Shown here one piece after another: positions 14,831-22,083 of a stretch of DNA of 64,000 nucleotides. Position 1 is the first letter of the stretch; each line of letters begins with the position of its first letter. Under the pieces are notes generated by a model, which was given only the letters and a program-made list of their open reading frames with translations, made no database searches and was not told where the DNA came from. The translations under genes and the position numbers were made by a program. The stretch comes from Bacillus altitudinis 41KF2b. Lineage in GTDB: Bacteria > Bacillota > Bacilli > Bacillales > Bacillaceae. Where the stretch lies: contig NZ_ASJC01000011.1 of the NCBI RefSeq assembly GCF_000691145.1, positions 22,719-86,718 of the forward strand. Direction: 5' to 3'.

Positions 14831-15613
14831 TTAGTCAAGCTCAAGTGCTAGTTCTGGATTTACCGTTGTATCTTTTTGTAATAATATAGACAACTCTAAA
14901 TTAAAAAAATCTTCAACACTCATTAAGATTGATTCTTTTTCAATGTTCTCTATTTCTAGTACAATTGGATTATCACTTATAAGCGACGGAAAAACATATC
15001 TATATTCATTTTGATATTTAAAGAAATTATCTTTTTCAAAAAACCTTTCTTTCTTTACATGTAAAAAATTATCAACTCTATCACTATAGAGTAAATCTAA
15101 TTTTCTATATTTTACCCTATTAGAGTACATAGAATGTCCAGCACTTTTGATTGCGCTTAAAAATGCTCCCGGGTTAATAATCAATACATGATCACCAAAA
15201 TTATCTAAAATTTGTTGTTTAAATTCCTTTGGCAAAACTAATTTCACTCTGATTGTTTCTTTATTATCTTCAATTATTTCTAAATAATCAGAAGTTACTC
15301 CAGTAGCACAAAATACATGAGTTTGATAGTCCTCTTTATATTCGAGGGTTGCATTTCCTCTTCCATTAATAAGAACTTCTTTAGAATCCGGATTTCTAAA
15401 AGTCCACTCAATATTATCCATTCTTAAAGAAAGATCATATGCATCTCCTTGTCCCTTTCTTTTCTCTTTTTTTTCAACGTCTCTAAAATATTGAAAATTA
15501 TTAAGGTATAACTTACCTTTTCTTAAATCTTCAAGATATTCCTTCTTAGAGAATTTCAATAAACTAAATAACCGATCATCATCAATAAGTACTTCGTTTA
15601 GCATTGTTGTCAT
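14831..15613 (-). CDS. Uncharacterised protein, prophage cargo (260 aa)
   Basis: ATG 15613 follows GGGGGAGGTG with good spacing; the frame is open upstream but without a site. The product starts MTTMLNEVLIDDDRLFSLLK and contains KGKLYLNNFQYFRDVEKKEK near residues 30-50, a motif I associate loosely with a poorly described phage and defence-island family. Later segments NEYRYVFPSLI and EDFFNLEL show an alpha/beta protein. There is no signal peptide or membrane span. Composition is AT-rich, with its own terminator and no co-directional partner close by, so it looks like an independent cargo gene. No function can be assigned. Confidence 0.6.
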   Translation of the reverse strand: MTTMLNEVLIDDDRLFSLLKFSKKEYLEDLRKGKLYLNNFQYFRDVEKKEKRKGQGDAYDLSLRMDNIEWTFRNPDSKEVLINGRGNATLEYKEDYQTHVFCATGVTSDYLEIIEDNKETIRVKLVLPKEFKQQILDNFGDHVLIINPGAFLSAIKSAGHSMYSNRVKYRKLDLLYSDRVDNFLHVKKERFFEKDNFFKYQNEYRYVFPSLISDNPIVLEIENIEKESILMSVEDFFNLELSILLQKDTTVNPELALELD

Positions 15614-15668
15614 AAAGACACCTCCCCCCTTAATATCGGCATAAAGCGAGCATATGGAACTATTTACG

Positions 15669-15681
15669 AAATTTGTCGAAC
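15669..15681 (+). repeat. 13-bp direct repeat, copy 1
   Basis: AAATTTGTCGAAC, identical to the copy at 16433-16445. It contains TGTCGAA, which matches the Spo0A box. Together the copies flank the 15815-16393 gene. Confidence 0.55.
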
Positions 15682-15773
15682 GAATAGCATCTCCTTTGGA
15701 AGCCGTTCTCAATCTATCGCATAATACAATATTACAACCTTTTTTCCGTCATGCTGCGCCAACATTACGCCAA

Positions 15774-15806
15774 TAAAAAAAGCACCATGAAAGGCGCTTT
15801 CTTTTT
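15774..15806 (-). terminator. Terminator near the 3' end of the membrane-protein gene
   Basis: AAAGCACC-ATGAA-GGCGCTTT with A and T tracts; it lies just past the stop at 15815. Confidence 0.65.
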
Positions 15807-15814
15807 CATTCTGC

Positions 15815-16393
15815 TTAATATCTGTTCGTTGGCTCTACTTGTTGTGATATATTATTATGAAATTCTAGGCATTCTTCTAGCAATATAAAAATGAAGTAAC
15901 GCTTGTCAACATTACTTGTCAATTTCTTATGTTCAAACCCCCAAATAACAAGTATCACCAAGAAAGGTATACAAATCACAATAATCATTAACCTAAGAAT
16001 TGATGTAAAATCTATAAAATTTGTCAATTCTGATACCTCTACATTGCTCAAATCTATAGTTTCTAAATATTTATTATAAAGGCTGTTAATAAGTATAAAA
16101 AGGAAAGACATAGTTCCAATACTCGCAGAACCTAACGTACCGATCATTACCATGAAGAAATTAAATGGTAAGACATTAATAGATTGTGTATCTTTCGCTA
16201 TTTCAATATCGGATTTAATTCTTCTCAACATTCTTTTTAAATCATCTTTGTTATGATCTAAAATAATTAATCTTTGAAGTTCCTTTTGACCATCAATAGT
16301 TAAGTTATAAATTTTTTTACCATAACGTTTTTCTAAATATTTTATTGTAGTTTTAGCTTCGTTATAATTTCTAGTCAATTCTTTCACCCCCAT
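15815..16393 (-). CDS. Two-span membrane protein of unknown function (192 aa)
   Basis: ATG 16393 follows GGAGG by 10 nt. The N-terminal 90 residues are charged and coiled-coil-like (NYNEAKTTIKYLEKRYG, DDLKRMLRRIKSDIEIAK). Two hydrophobic segments follow (FFMVMIGTLGSASIGTMSFL, and LRLMIIVICIPFLVILVIWG), then a short cytosolic tail. This layout recalls membrane effectors in defence modules but no family is recognisable. It sits alone between two identical 13-bp repeats inside the prophage remnant and is strongly AT-rich, so it looks like an inserted cargo cassette. Confidence 0.6.
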   Translation of the reverse strand: MGVKELTRNYNEAKTTIKYLEKRYGKKIYNLTIDGQKELQRLIILDHNKDDLKRMLRRIKSDIEIAKDTQSINVLPFNFFMVMIGTLGSASIGTMSFLFILINSLYNKYLETIDLSNVEVSELTNFIDFTSILRLMIIVICIPFLVILVIWGFEHKKLTSNVDKRYFIFILLEECLEFHNNISQQVEPTNRY

Positions 16394-16432
16394 CTTTTAT
16401 CGACCTCCACTAATAAAATTTTATATTCCGCA

Positions 16433-16445
16433 AAATTTGTCGAAC
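16433..16445 (+). repeat. 13-bp direct repeat, copy 2
   Basis: AAATTTGTCGAAC, second copy, 764 bp from the first. It lies between the cargo gene and arpU. Confidence 0.55.
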
Positions 16446-16457
16446 AAAAAAACACCT

Positions 16458-16892
16458 CTAAACGGGTGCTTTAAATACAACTTCATTGAGAGCGTAAGCG
16501 AGATCAAGAAATGTCTTTCCTTTCAAGCGTGTATACGATCTCTCACTCATGCCGATCTCGTTGTAAACTTGATAGTCAAAAACAGGTTCTTGCTGCATAT
16601 AACGTTTAATGATTATTTGCCTCTCATTATACGGAAGACGATTGACCGCTCTTTGCACCTTCTCAAGAAAGGCATTTCTTTTCTGCTCCCATTCAATCCG
16701 TTTAATAGCTGTGCTTTCAGTAGATGAGCGGAAAGCGTTGGTTGTGGCGGGCGGCACTATGCTGAATCCTCCTGTTATCTTCGGCAGCATATCGTCCGGG
16801 ACTTGAGGAAGATATAAGCGGTAGTTGTCGAGAATCCTTTCAACTCTTTTTCTCGTTTCCTTTTTATCAATTGCAGGCGGTTCACCCAACAT
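16458..16892 (-). CDS. ArpU-family phage late transcription regulator
   Basis: A 144-residue protein of the ArpU/RinA-like phage regulator family. A helical N-terminus (KKETRKRVERILDNYRLYLP) precedes a sigma-factor-region-4-like HTH: RLPYNERQIIIKRYMQQEP, then YNEIGMSERSYTRLKGK. Such proteins switch on late genes (packaging, lysis), which lie downstream here in the expected order. ATG 16892 lies 8 nt after AAAGGGG and overlaps the stop of the truncated upstream gene. It appears intact although most of its target operon is gone. Confidence 0.8.
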   Translation of the reverse strand: MLGEPPAIDKKETRKRVERILDNYRLYLPQVPDDMLPKITGGFSIVPPATTNAFRSSTESTAIKRIEWEQKRNAFLEKVQRAVNRLPYNERQIIIKRYMQQEPVFDYQVYNEIGMSERSYTRLKGKTFLDLAYALNEVVFKAPV

Positions 16893-17050
16893 TAGCAAAT
16901 CCCCTTTCTCCCGCTCTCAATTCCTCTACCTTTTGAGCGATCTTTTTCCTTGCTCTCTCTATATGTTTTTGAACCGAGCCTTTGGCTATCTCATAAAGTG
17001 CGGCGCATATGTTGAAAGATACATTGTGACCAACAACGGTTATGTATATC
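16882..17050 (-). pseudogene. 5'-truncated sigma-like HTH phage protein
   Basis: A frame without a start codon ends at 16882. Its last residues ICAALYEIAKGSVQKHIERA and RKKIAQKVEELRAGERG look like the C-terminal DNA-recognition helix of a small phage sigma-like HTH protein that normally precedes arpU. An in-frame stop lies at about 17048, so the gene has lost its front half at this point, which is probably a deletion junction. Confidence 0.55.
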
Positions 17051-17236
17051 TATTTTGCAATTTTAAGCAAAGGTATACATGAGTTAACAGAACAAGAATG
17101 TCTTGATCTATTTCCAAAAGTACAACTTGCAATCGAATTAATACTCGATGAAAAAATTTATCAAAAAGAAAAACAAATGAAGATATCATCTGTAAAGAGC
17201 TTTGTGTCAGCTACTATTGAAAAATTTAAAAGTTAG
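17042..17236 (+). pseudogene. 5'-truncated ORF at the remnant edge
   Basis: A + strand frame of 64 codons whose last 55 (GIHELTEQECLDLFPKVQLA, then IELILDEKIYQKEKQMKIS) read like a real protein end, followed at once by a terminator. There is no ribosome site before the first ATG. It begins where the oppositely oriented HTH pseudogene is cut, so both were probably truncated by one deletion. Family unknown. Confidence 0.4.
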
Positions 17237-17240
17237 AGGT

Positions 17241-17270
17241 TAAACCATCTTTTCAGGATGGTTTAATTTT
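17241..17270 (+). terminator. Terminator after the truncated + ORF
   Basis: TTAAACCATC and GATGGTTTAA form a perfect 10-bp stem with a 6-7-nt loop, followed by TTTT. Confidence 0.75.
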
Positions 17271-17394
17271 CATGCAGACGCCTTTGAAGATGCAATCAAT
17301 TTATAAACTAGGGGAGGTTTAAAATAAATACCCTAAAAACCCCTTTATACCAGTGTATTTCAAGCTCATATAACCATTAGAACTAGGAGAAAAC

Positions 17395-17424
17395 AAAAAA
17401 GTGAGAGGTCATGTCCTCTCACTT
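17395..17424 (-). terminator. Terminator downstream of ycsE
   Basis: GTGAGAGG/CCTCTCAC stem; on the minus strand it is followed by TTTTTTGTTTTC. It lies just beyond repeat copy 3. Confidence 0.7.
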
Positions 17425-17521
17425 TCAGCGTGTAGACAAACTCTCGCATTCTTTGTCCGTCCTACGCAAAGAAGACAAAGGGCTAAAATCAAGTTCATTT
17501 TAGCCCTTTGTAAACAATCTA
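17425..17521 (-). repeat. Structured intergenic repeat, copy 3 (internally deleted)
   Basis: Read on the minus strand this starts with the same 40-bp hairpin arm as copy 2 (ACAAAGGGCTAAAATGAACT and onward) and ends with GTTTGTCTACACGCTGA, the right end of copies 1 and 2. Some 75 bp of the middle, including the central stem, are missing. It lies directly after ycsE. The remaining stretch between ORFs here (17271-17394) shows nothing else. Confidence 0.7.
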
Positions 17522-17534
17522 TTTTTTTACTCGT

Positions 17535-18290
17535 TTATTTAGACAGCACCCAATGCTGGATGGCTTTTGCTACCCCATGCTCTGTATTAGGAGCCGTAAT
17601 CCAATCAGCCGCTTCTTTCACAACTTCTTGTGCATTGCCCATTGCAATGCCTAATCCGGCTTCTTGAATCATCGCCATATCATTCAGACTGTCGCCAAGT
17701 GACATGACGTTGTCCATTGTACAGCCAATGCGTTCTGCCACTTTTGCAAGAGCTGCCGCTTTGTTAATGCCTGCTGCATTGACTTCGATATTGGTTGGGC
17801 TGGAATTCGTGATTTCTAGCTGTCCATTTGTTTTCAATGTATGGAGGACTTCCTCACGAACAGCATCGTCATGAATATCAAAACCAAATTTCAGCCATTC
17901 GTGGTCATGAATGCGTTCTGGGAATTCTCCTCTCCACACTTTATCCACAGTAGATGCCCAGTAATCGGTTTCGTATCTGTTTTTTAGATCCCACATCATC
18001 TGAACGTGATCGGGATGCAGTAGTTCTCGCTCGATCAGCTGGAAGTTTGAATCCCAAATTTCACTTCCGTTCGCTGTGACAAGATAAGAAGAGAGTTTCA
18101 GCGGCTCGACCAGCTCTCGGCATGTCATCAGCGTACGTCCTGTGCTAATCACCACATGGACCCCTTTGGCTTCTGCTTCTTTAATGGCTTGTTTATTTTC
18201 CTCAGGAATGACGTGCTCACTGTTTAACAGCGTGCCATCCATATCAATGGCAATCAATCGGATGTCTTTCTTATCAGCTTGTGTTGACAA
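17535..18290 (-). CDS. ycsE: HAD-superfamily Cof-type phosphatase (YcsE-like)
   Basis: A Cof/HAD-IIB hydrolase. Motif I is AIDMDGTLLNSEH with the two catalytic Asp, motif II is VVISTGRT, motif III the Lys in AAGINKAAAL, and motif IV SLGDSLNDMAM. B. subtilis YcsE is one of several such enzymes able to dephosphorylate the riboflavin intermediate 5-amino-6-ribitylamino-uracil 5'-phosphate. TTG 18290 sits 8 nt after AAAGTGGGG and is preferred over ATG 18314, which lacks a site. In B. subtilis ycsE directly precedes ycsF (pxpA); here the prophage remnant separates them. YitU-type paralogues are close, so the symbol rests on synteny. Confidence 0.75.
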   Translation of the reverse strand: MSTQADKKDIRLIAIDMDGTLLNSEHVIPEENKQAIKEAEAKGVHVVISTGRTLMTCRELVEPLKLSSYLVTANGSEIWDSNFQLIERELLHPDHVQMMWDLKNRYETDYWASTVDKVWRGEFPERIHDHEWLKFGFDIHDDAVREEVLHTLKTNGQLEITNSSPTNIEVNAAGINKAAALAKVAERIGCTMDNVMSLGDSLNDMAMIQEAGLGIAMGNAQEVVKEAADWITAPNTEHGVAKAIQHWVLSK

Positions 18291-18380
18291 ATTGAGTACC
18301 CCACTTTGTATCATTTTTTGAATCTATCTTTATTTTAATATAAAGATGAAGATGGCACAAAGGGACGAGTTTGATCCCAT

Positions 18381-18409
18381 AGAAAAAAGACCTTGTGACA
18401 GGTCTTTTT
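18381..18409 (-). terminator. Terminator of the excalibur protein gene
   Basis: AAAAGACCTTG...CAGGTCTTTTT, a stem with flanking A and T runs directly after the stop at 18418. Confidence 0.75.
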
Positions 18410-18417
18410 ACTTCTTC

Positions 18418-18684
18418 TTAACGTTCACACGCAATGCCGTCTTTATCACGGTCAAGGTGTTTATTTTTTAAGTAAAGTGCTTTTGATGCATAAGGCTTGT
18501 ACTTCGTTTTTCCACCTTTGTTTTTCGTATTTTTGCTTTTTGCCACGCCGCCTTTATACACTTTGTTGAGTGCTTTGCAGTTTTTGTACTTGACTGTCTT
18601 TGCATCCGCTGTGTGAGTGTCAACTTGTGTAAAGCTAAGTAAAAGACCGAAAGACAAGACAGCTACCATAATTTTTTTCAACAT
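18418..18684 (-). CDS. Secreted excalibur-domain protein
   Basis: An 88-residue exported protein. A signal peptide (MLKKIMVAVLSFGLLLSFTQ, cleavage near TADA) precedes a basic excalibur domain with YKNCKALNKVYKGGVAKS and the terminal calcium-binding-loop-like DRDKDGIACE with its paired Cys. Such proteins are common in Bacillus and often sit at the cell surface; some are fused to nucleases, but this one is the domain alone. It is monocistronic. Confidence 0.85.
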   Translation of the reverse strand: MLKKIMVAVLSFGLLLSFTQVDTHTADAKTVKYKNCKALNKVYKGGVAKSKNTKNKGGKTKYKPYASKALYLKNKHLDRDKDGIACER

Positions 18685-18868
18685 GTAAGTCCCCCCTATT
18701 TTTTCTCATTTTACATTTTTATCATATGTCACCACATTTTGTTTTTCAAGACGATTGAGGTGAAAATATTGGTTTTTTTGGAATTTAATAATTCTTATGA
18801 CCTATATGTTAAAATGAGTGGGAAACCTTTCCGGTTTTGACACGTATATGAAGAGAGGAGCTTTCCAC

Positions 18869-19246
18869 ATGAAAATGAAATATACCATTCTATATGTAAA
18901 CGATGTTGAAGCAAGTATTCAGTTCTATCATCATATCCTCGGTTTCCCGATTAAATTGAGAGTTGAATCCTATGTTGAGTTTGATACAGGAGAAGTGACC
19001 TTATCGATTAATTCACGCCAAGATGTGAAAGAGGCACTTGGTCTGCCTGTTCCAGAGGCAGTTAGCTCGTCACAAACGTTTGAGATTGGCTTTGTTGTGG
19101 ATGATGTGAATGAAACCATTGCGTCCTTGAAGGAAAAAGGGGTACCTGTCATCAAGGAACCTGCCAAGAAGCCGTGGGGACAAACGGTCAGTTATGTGTC
19201 TGATCCTGATGGACATTTCATTGAAATATGTGATGCGGTCTCCTAA
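18869..19246 (+). CDS. VOC/glyoxalase-fold protein
   Basis: Starts MKMKYTILYVNDVEASIQFY at ATG 18869, 8 nt after GAGAGGAG (the frame is open further upstream without a site). It has the two beta-alpha-beta-beta-beta modules of the vicinal-oxygen-chelate fold; SYVSDPDGHFIEI near the end carries the usual metal-site Glu. About 125 residues, so one chain makes one fold unit of a dimer. Members include glyoxalases, dioxygenases and antibiotic-binding proteins; the substrate is not apparent. Two small membrane genes follow in the same direction. Confidence 0.8.
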   Translation: MKMKYTILYVNDVEASIQFYHHILGFPIKLRVESYVEFDTGEVTLSINSRQDVKEALGLPVPEAVSSSQTFEIGFVVDDVNETIASLKEKGVPVIKEPAKKPWGQTVSYVSDPDGHFIEICDAVS

Positions 19247-19271
19247 TAGCTGTCCGAAGGAGTGAAGCGTA

Positions 19272-19565
19272 ATGAGAAAGAAACATGCTTTTTTTGCTGG
19301 TGTTTGCTCCATGCTGGTGATTTGCAGTGCGGCGCTCATATTACAGCACCATGAATGGATTGGATTCGTCAGTGGTGGAATCTCTATTATTGCGTTCGTT
19401 GCATCTGGATTTCTTATGGGTGCATGGACCAACGGGGAAGAGGCACGAGCGGCCTATCACTCTGAAACAAAAGAACACCGGATGTTTCGTCTTGATACGG
19501 CGTTTCTTTTCATCATCTTTGCTCTTCCGCATATGGGTGCAGCACTGTTATATGTTTTTATGTAA
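19272..19565 (+). CDS. Small membrane protein, DUF5316-like
   Basis: A 97-residue protein with three predicted spans: AFFAGVCSMLVICSAALIL, IGFVSGGISIIAFVASGFLM and the C-terminal FLFIIFALPHMGAALLYVFM. The middle loop NGEEARAAYHSETKEHRMF resembles DUF5316 proteins of bacilli. It follows the VOC gene by 25 bp and precedes another small membrane gene, so the three are probably co-transcribed. Function unknown. Confidence 0.65.
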   Translation: MRKKHAFFAGVCSMLVICSAALILQHHEWIGFVSGGISIIAFVASGFLMGAWTNGEEARAAYHSETKEHRMFRLDTAFLFIIFALPHMGAALLYVFM

Positions 19566-19596
19566 ATAGTTGATTTAGTTCAAAGGAGTAATTAAC

Positions 19597-19839
19597 ATGG
19601 CTGTTTTTGTCTTATTCATTGTATTTGGTTTACCTATGATCTCTGTGCTGATTGGTATTTTCGGCACATTGTTTTTAAAGAACATTTGGTTCCCCACCTT
19701 GATTGTGCTGGTAGCGAGTGTGATTCTGATGTTCACCTTTATTGGTGGAAATAAAACCTTTCTCATTTGGGTCATCATCTACACAGCCTGTGCATTTCTC
19801 GGTGCATTCATTACAAAGCGATTCAAAGCTGTTTCATAA
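19597..19839 (+). CDS. Small membrane protein, DUF2651/YbeF-like
   Basis: An 80-residue hydrophobic protein with three short spans (VFLFIVFGLPMISVLIGIF-type start, then PTLIVLVASVILMFTFIG, then WVIIYTACAFLGAFIT) and a basic end. CAAAGGAG precedes the ATG. Size and spacing resemble the YbeF/DUF2651 group. It is the last gene of the small rightward unit, followed by a terminator. Confidence 0.65.
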   Translation: MAVFVLFIVFGLPMISVLIGIFGTLFLKNIWFPTLIVLVASVILMFTFIGGNKTFLIWVIIYTACAFLGAFITKRFKAVS

Positions 19840-19847
19840 ATACTCAT

Positions 19848-19882
19848 CAAAAAAAGAACAGTTTGCACTGTTCTTTTTTTGA
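19848..19882. terminator. Bidirectional terminator
   Basis: AAAAAAAGAACAG and CTGTTCTTTTTTT flank a short loop, between convergent genes. Confidence 0.85.
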
Positions 19883-20275
19883 TTAAATATCCGCACACCA
19901 TAGCTCTATTTCGATTTTCAGCTCTGGCCACCCTAATGCAGTCACATAGGCAACGGTCATTGATGGATATGCCGTTTTGAAGATTGCATCCCACTGTGGA
20001 TATAGATGATCCCAATCAATTTCTTCTGTTGCCCAAATATTGACTTTGATGACGTGTTCTTCATTTAACCCTTCTGATGCAAGGATTCTCTTTATATTTT
20101 CAAACGTATTGGTGACTTGGTCGTTTAAGCTTGATGGGATCTGTCCATCCGCTCCTGTCCCTACTTGACCTGATGTCACAAATAACCCCGCACCCTTTGG
20201 CACCCTTGTGATATGACTGTAGTTGCCAACGGGTTTCGGCATACTTTCTGGGTTTTTTCTCGTGATTTTTTCCAT
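19883..20275 (-). CDS. RidA/YjgF-family protein
   Basis: A 130-residue RidA-superfamily protein (GAGLFVTSGQVGTGADGQIP, TFENIKRILASEG, VKVNIWATE, YPSMTVAYVTALGWPELKIE). In true RidA enzymes, which release ammonia from reactive 2-aminoacrylate, an Arg lies before this last strand; here the aligned position looks like Met (YPSMT). This protein therefore probably belongs to a YjgF subgroup without the imine deaminase activity. It is transcribed alone. Confidence 0.8.
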   Translation of the reverse strand: MEKITRKNPESMPKPVGNYSHITRVPKGAGLFVTSGQVGTGADGQIPSSLNDQVTNTFENIKRILASEGLNEEHVIKVNIWATEEIDWDHLYPQWDAIFKTAYPSMTVAYVTALGWPELKIEIELWCADI

Positions 20276-20350
20276 GTAAATCCCTCACTCACTATGATTT
20301 TTCTGCGTGTTTTTCCTCCTGTAGACAGACTTCACCAATTTTTGTCTATC

Positions 20351-20416
20351 CTAAAAGAAAACAGCAGTGGAGTATCCGTAGCCACAAGGTAAGAACATCA
20401 ATATTTTCTTTTTCAT
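20351..20416 (-). CDS. Possible 21-aa peptide
   Basis: Within the 350-bp gap between ridA-like and the FMN-binding gene, ATG 20416 follows AAAGGAGTG and encodes MKKKILMFLPCGYGYSTAVFF. The ribosome site is good but the peptide is too short to judge. Nothing else is evident in the gap except an AT-rich promoter region before 20626. Confidence 0.25.
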   Translation of the reverse strand: MKKKILMFLPCGYGYSTAVFF

Positions 20417-20625
20417 GGACGAAACACTCCTTTTTGATTGCGTGAGCAAGGTTTAGATTTATTTCATCCTACCTGATAAATGAACCACAGTCAAAAATAA
20501 ATGATAAATGATAACGTGCAATATTTTGATTCTTCATACCCATTATCTAAAATCGTTCTTTTCTTGTTCATGGTTTGTTCAAATTTCTTCTATATAGTAG
20601 ATCGTAATAGGAGGTAGGATACATC

Positions 20626-21090
20626 ATGGCAAAAATAAATAAGAAAATGATTAGTCTTTGCACCGCAGCCATTAGCAGCTTATACATCACTGGTTATGCA
20701 ACTACCCATCACGCGCAAGCCTTTCAAACAGCACAATCAAATACACAAGCAGACGCTTCTTCAAACGATACATCTCTCACATCAGATACTACCGCCACGC
20801 AAACAGAAGATACCACTTCAGAAACTGAACTCAAGGATGGTACTTTTTCTGGTACTGGATCAAATGAGATTGGCTCTATCAGTGTATCTGTTACCATCAA
20901 ACAAGGAAATATCACTTCTGTCGAGATTACGAGTGATAACACTAGATACGGGCAAAGCTCCATTTCATCATTACCTAATGAAGTGGTTATCAGACAAAGT
21001 GCTGATGTAGATACGGTGAGCGGTGCAACATTAAGTACTCAGGATTTTGAAACAGCCGTTGCTCAGGCTTTAGAGCAGGCAAAGGCATAG
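20626..21090 (+). CDS. Exported FMN-binding-domain protein with flavinylation motif
   Basis: A 154-residue protein: signal-like N-terminus (KKMISLCTAAISSLYITGYA, possible cleavage after HAQA), a Ser/Thr-rich linker (38-70), then an FMN-binding domain from DGTFSGTGSNEIGSISVSVT. DVDTVSGATLST provides the S-G-A-T motif at residues 132-135; in such domains ApbE links FMN to the Thr by a phosphoester. It should carry electrons outside the membrane. The next genes are apbE and an RnfD-like membrane protein, and AGGAGGT precedes the ATG. B. subtilis 168 has no such operon that I recall. Confidence 0.85.
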   Translation: MAKINKKMISLCTAAISSLYITGYATTHHAQAFQTAQSNTQADASSNDTSLTSDTTATQTEDTTSETELKDGTFSGTGSNEIGSISVSVTIKQGNITSVEITSDNTRYGQSSISSLPNEVVIRQSADVDTVSGATLSTQDFETAVAQALEQAKA

Positions 21091-21102
21091 AGAGGAGACA
21101 CT

Positions 21103-22083
21103 ATGATGAAATGGTTAGGACAACAAAAACTGATGACTTATCAAAAATCCATGCTGGCTATGGGAACTGTTATCAATATTCAAGTGGTTGCCTATGAAGA
21201 AGATCGACGAGCTGTTTTAGAAGACATCAACCGTGCCTTTTCCATTTTTTACGATATCGAGCATCGTTTTAGCCGTTTCCGCTCTGATTCTGAAGTCATG
21301 AAGTTAGCCAATCGTTCAAAGCAAGAGGTAGTTGTCAGTGAAATGCTTTTCGATTTAACAGCCTATGCGTTAGAGTTAGCTGAATTAACAAATGGAAAGT
21401 ATGATCCAACCATCGGGAAAGTCATGGAACAAAAAGGATTCAATCGGTTGTACACGACAGGACAAACTTTTTCATCAGATGACGTACCACATACAGCTGT
21501 TCATTACCGTGACGTCCAGTTAAACGAGATGAATCGGACGATTTATTTGAACAAACCGTTGATTTTGGATTTCGGTTCTATTGCAAAGGGATTTGCGTGC
21601 GATCTTGCCGCAAAAGAGCTTGAAGCATGGGAGGGCTTTATGATGAATGCTGGCGGGGATGTGTTGGTATCTGGGTTTAACGAACAACAAGAAGAGTGGT
21701 CAATTGGGATTCGGCATCCCCTTCAAAAAAAGACCAATATCATGGTCATGCAAACCACAAATTGTGCGATTTGTACATCTGGAAGCTATGAACGGATCAG
21801 CCGTAATGATCCTCATACGCACCATTTGATTCTCCCTCAAACGAAACAGTCTGAACAAAGTTTGTTAAGCTGTACCGTCATTGCACCACTCGGTATGCTC
21901 GCAGATAGTCTCTCTACAGCTGCTTTTTTATTAGGTAGAGAAGGAGGTTATTCTTTTTTAGCCGAACATGAAATACCTGCCGTGATGGTGGATCAAGATG
22001 CTGATATGACCCTAACACCGGAGATGAAGGAGGTTCCATCATGGAATTACAGCCAGCACCAACCACAGACCAAACATTTTTGA
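21103..22083 (+). CDS. apbE: FAD:protein FMN transferase (ApbE family)
   Basis: A 326-residue ApbE homologue. Motifs in order: AMGTVINIQV (about 20), HRFSRFRSDSEV, YDPTIGKVME, LDFGSIAKGFACDLAAKEL, NAGGDVLVSG, TSGSYERI and ADSLSTAAFLLGREGG. It transfers FMN from FAD to a Thr of the partner protein, using Mg2+. The usual HHIIDPxTG block is altered to HHLILPQTK. Unlike exported ApbEs it shows no signal peptide or lipobox. The gene starts 13 bp after the FMN-binding gene, and its end overlaps the RnfD-like gene by 43 bp. Confidence 0.9.
   Translation: MMKWLGQQKLMTYQKSMLAMGTVINIQVVAYEEDRRAVLEDINRAFSIFYDIEHRFSRFRSDSEVMKLANRSKQEVVVSEMLFDLTAYALELAELTNGKYDPTIGKVMEQKGFNRLYTTGQTFSSDDVPHTAVHYRDVQLNEMNRTIYLNKPLILDFGSIAKGFACDLAAKELEAWEGFMMNAGGDVLVSGFNEQQEEWSIGIRHPLQKKTNIMVMQTTNCAICTSGSYERISRNDPHTHHLILPQTKQSEQSLLSCTVIAPLGMLADSLSTAAFLLGREGGYSFLAEHEIPAVMVDQDADMTLTPEMKEVPSWNYSQHQPQTKHF

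Noticed and set aside
9001..17240. CRISPR array or insertion sequence inside the AT-rich region
   Set aside because: No regularly spaced repeats, no transposase frame and no terminal inverted repeats; the region is explained as a decayed prophage.
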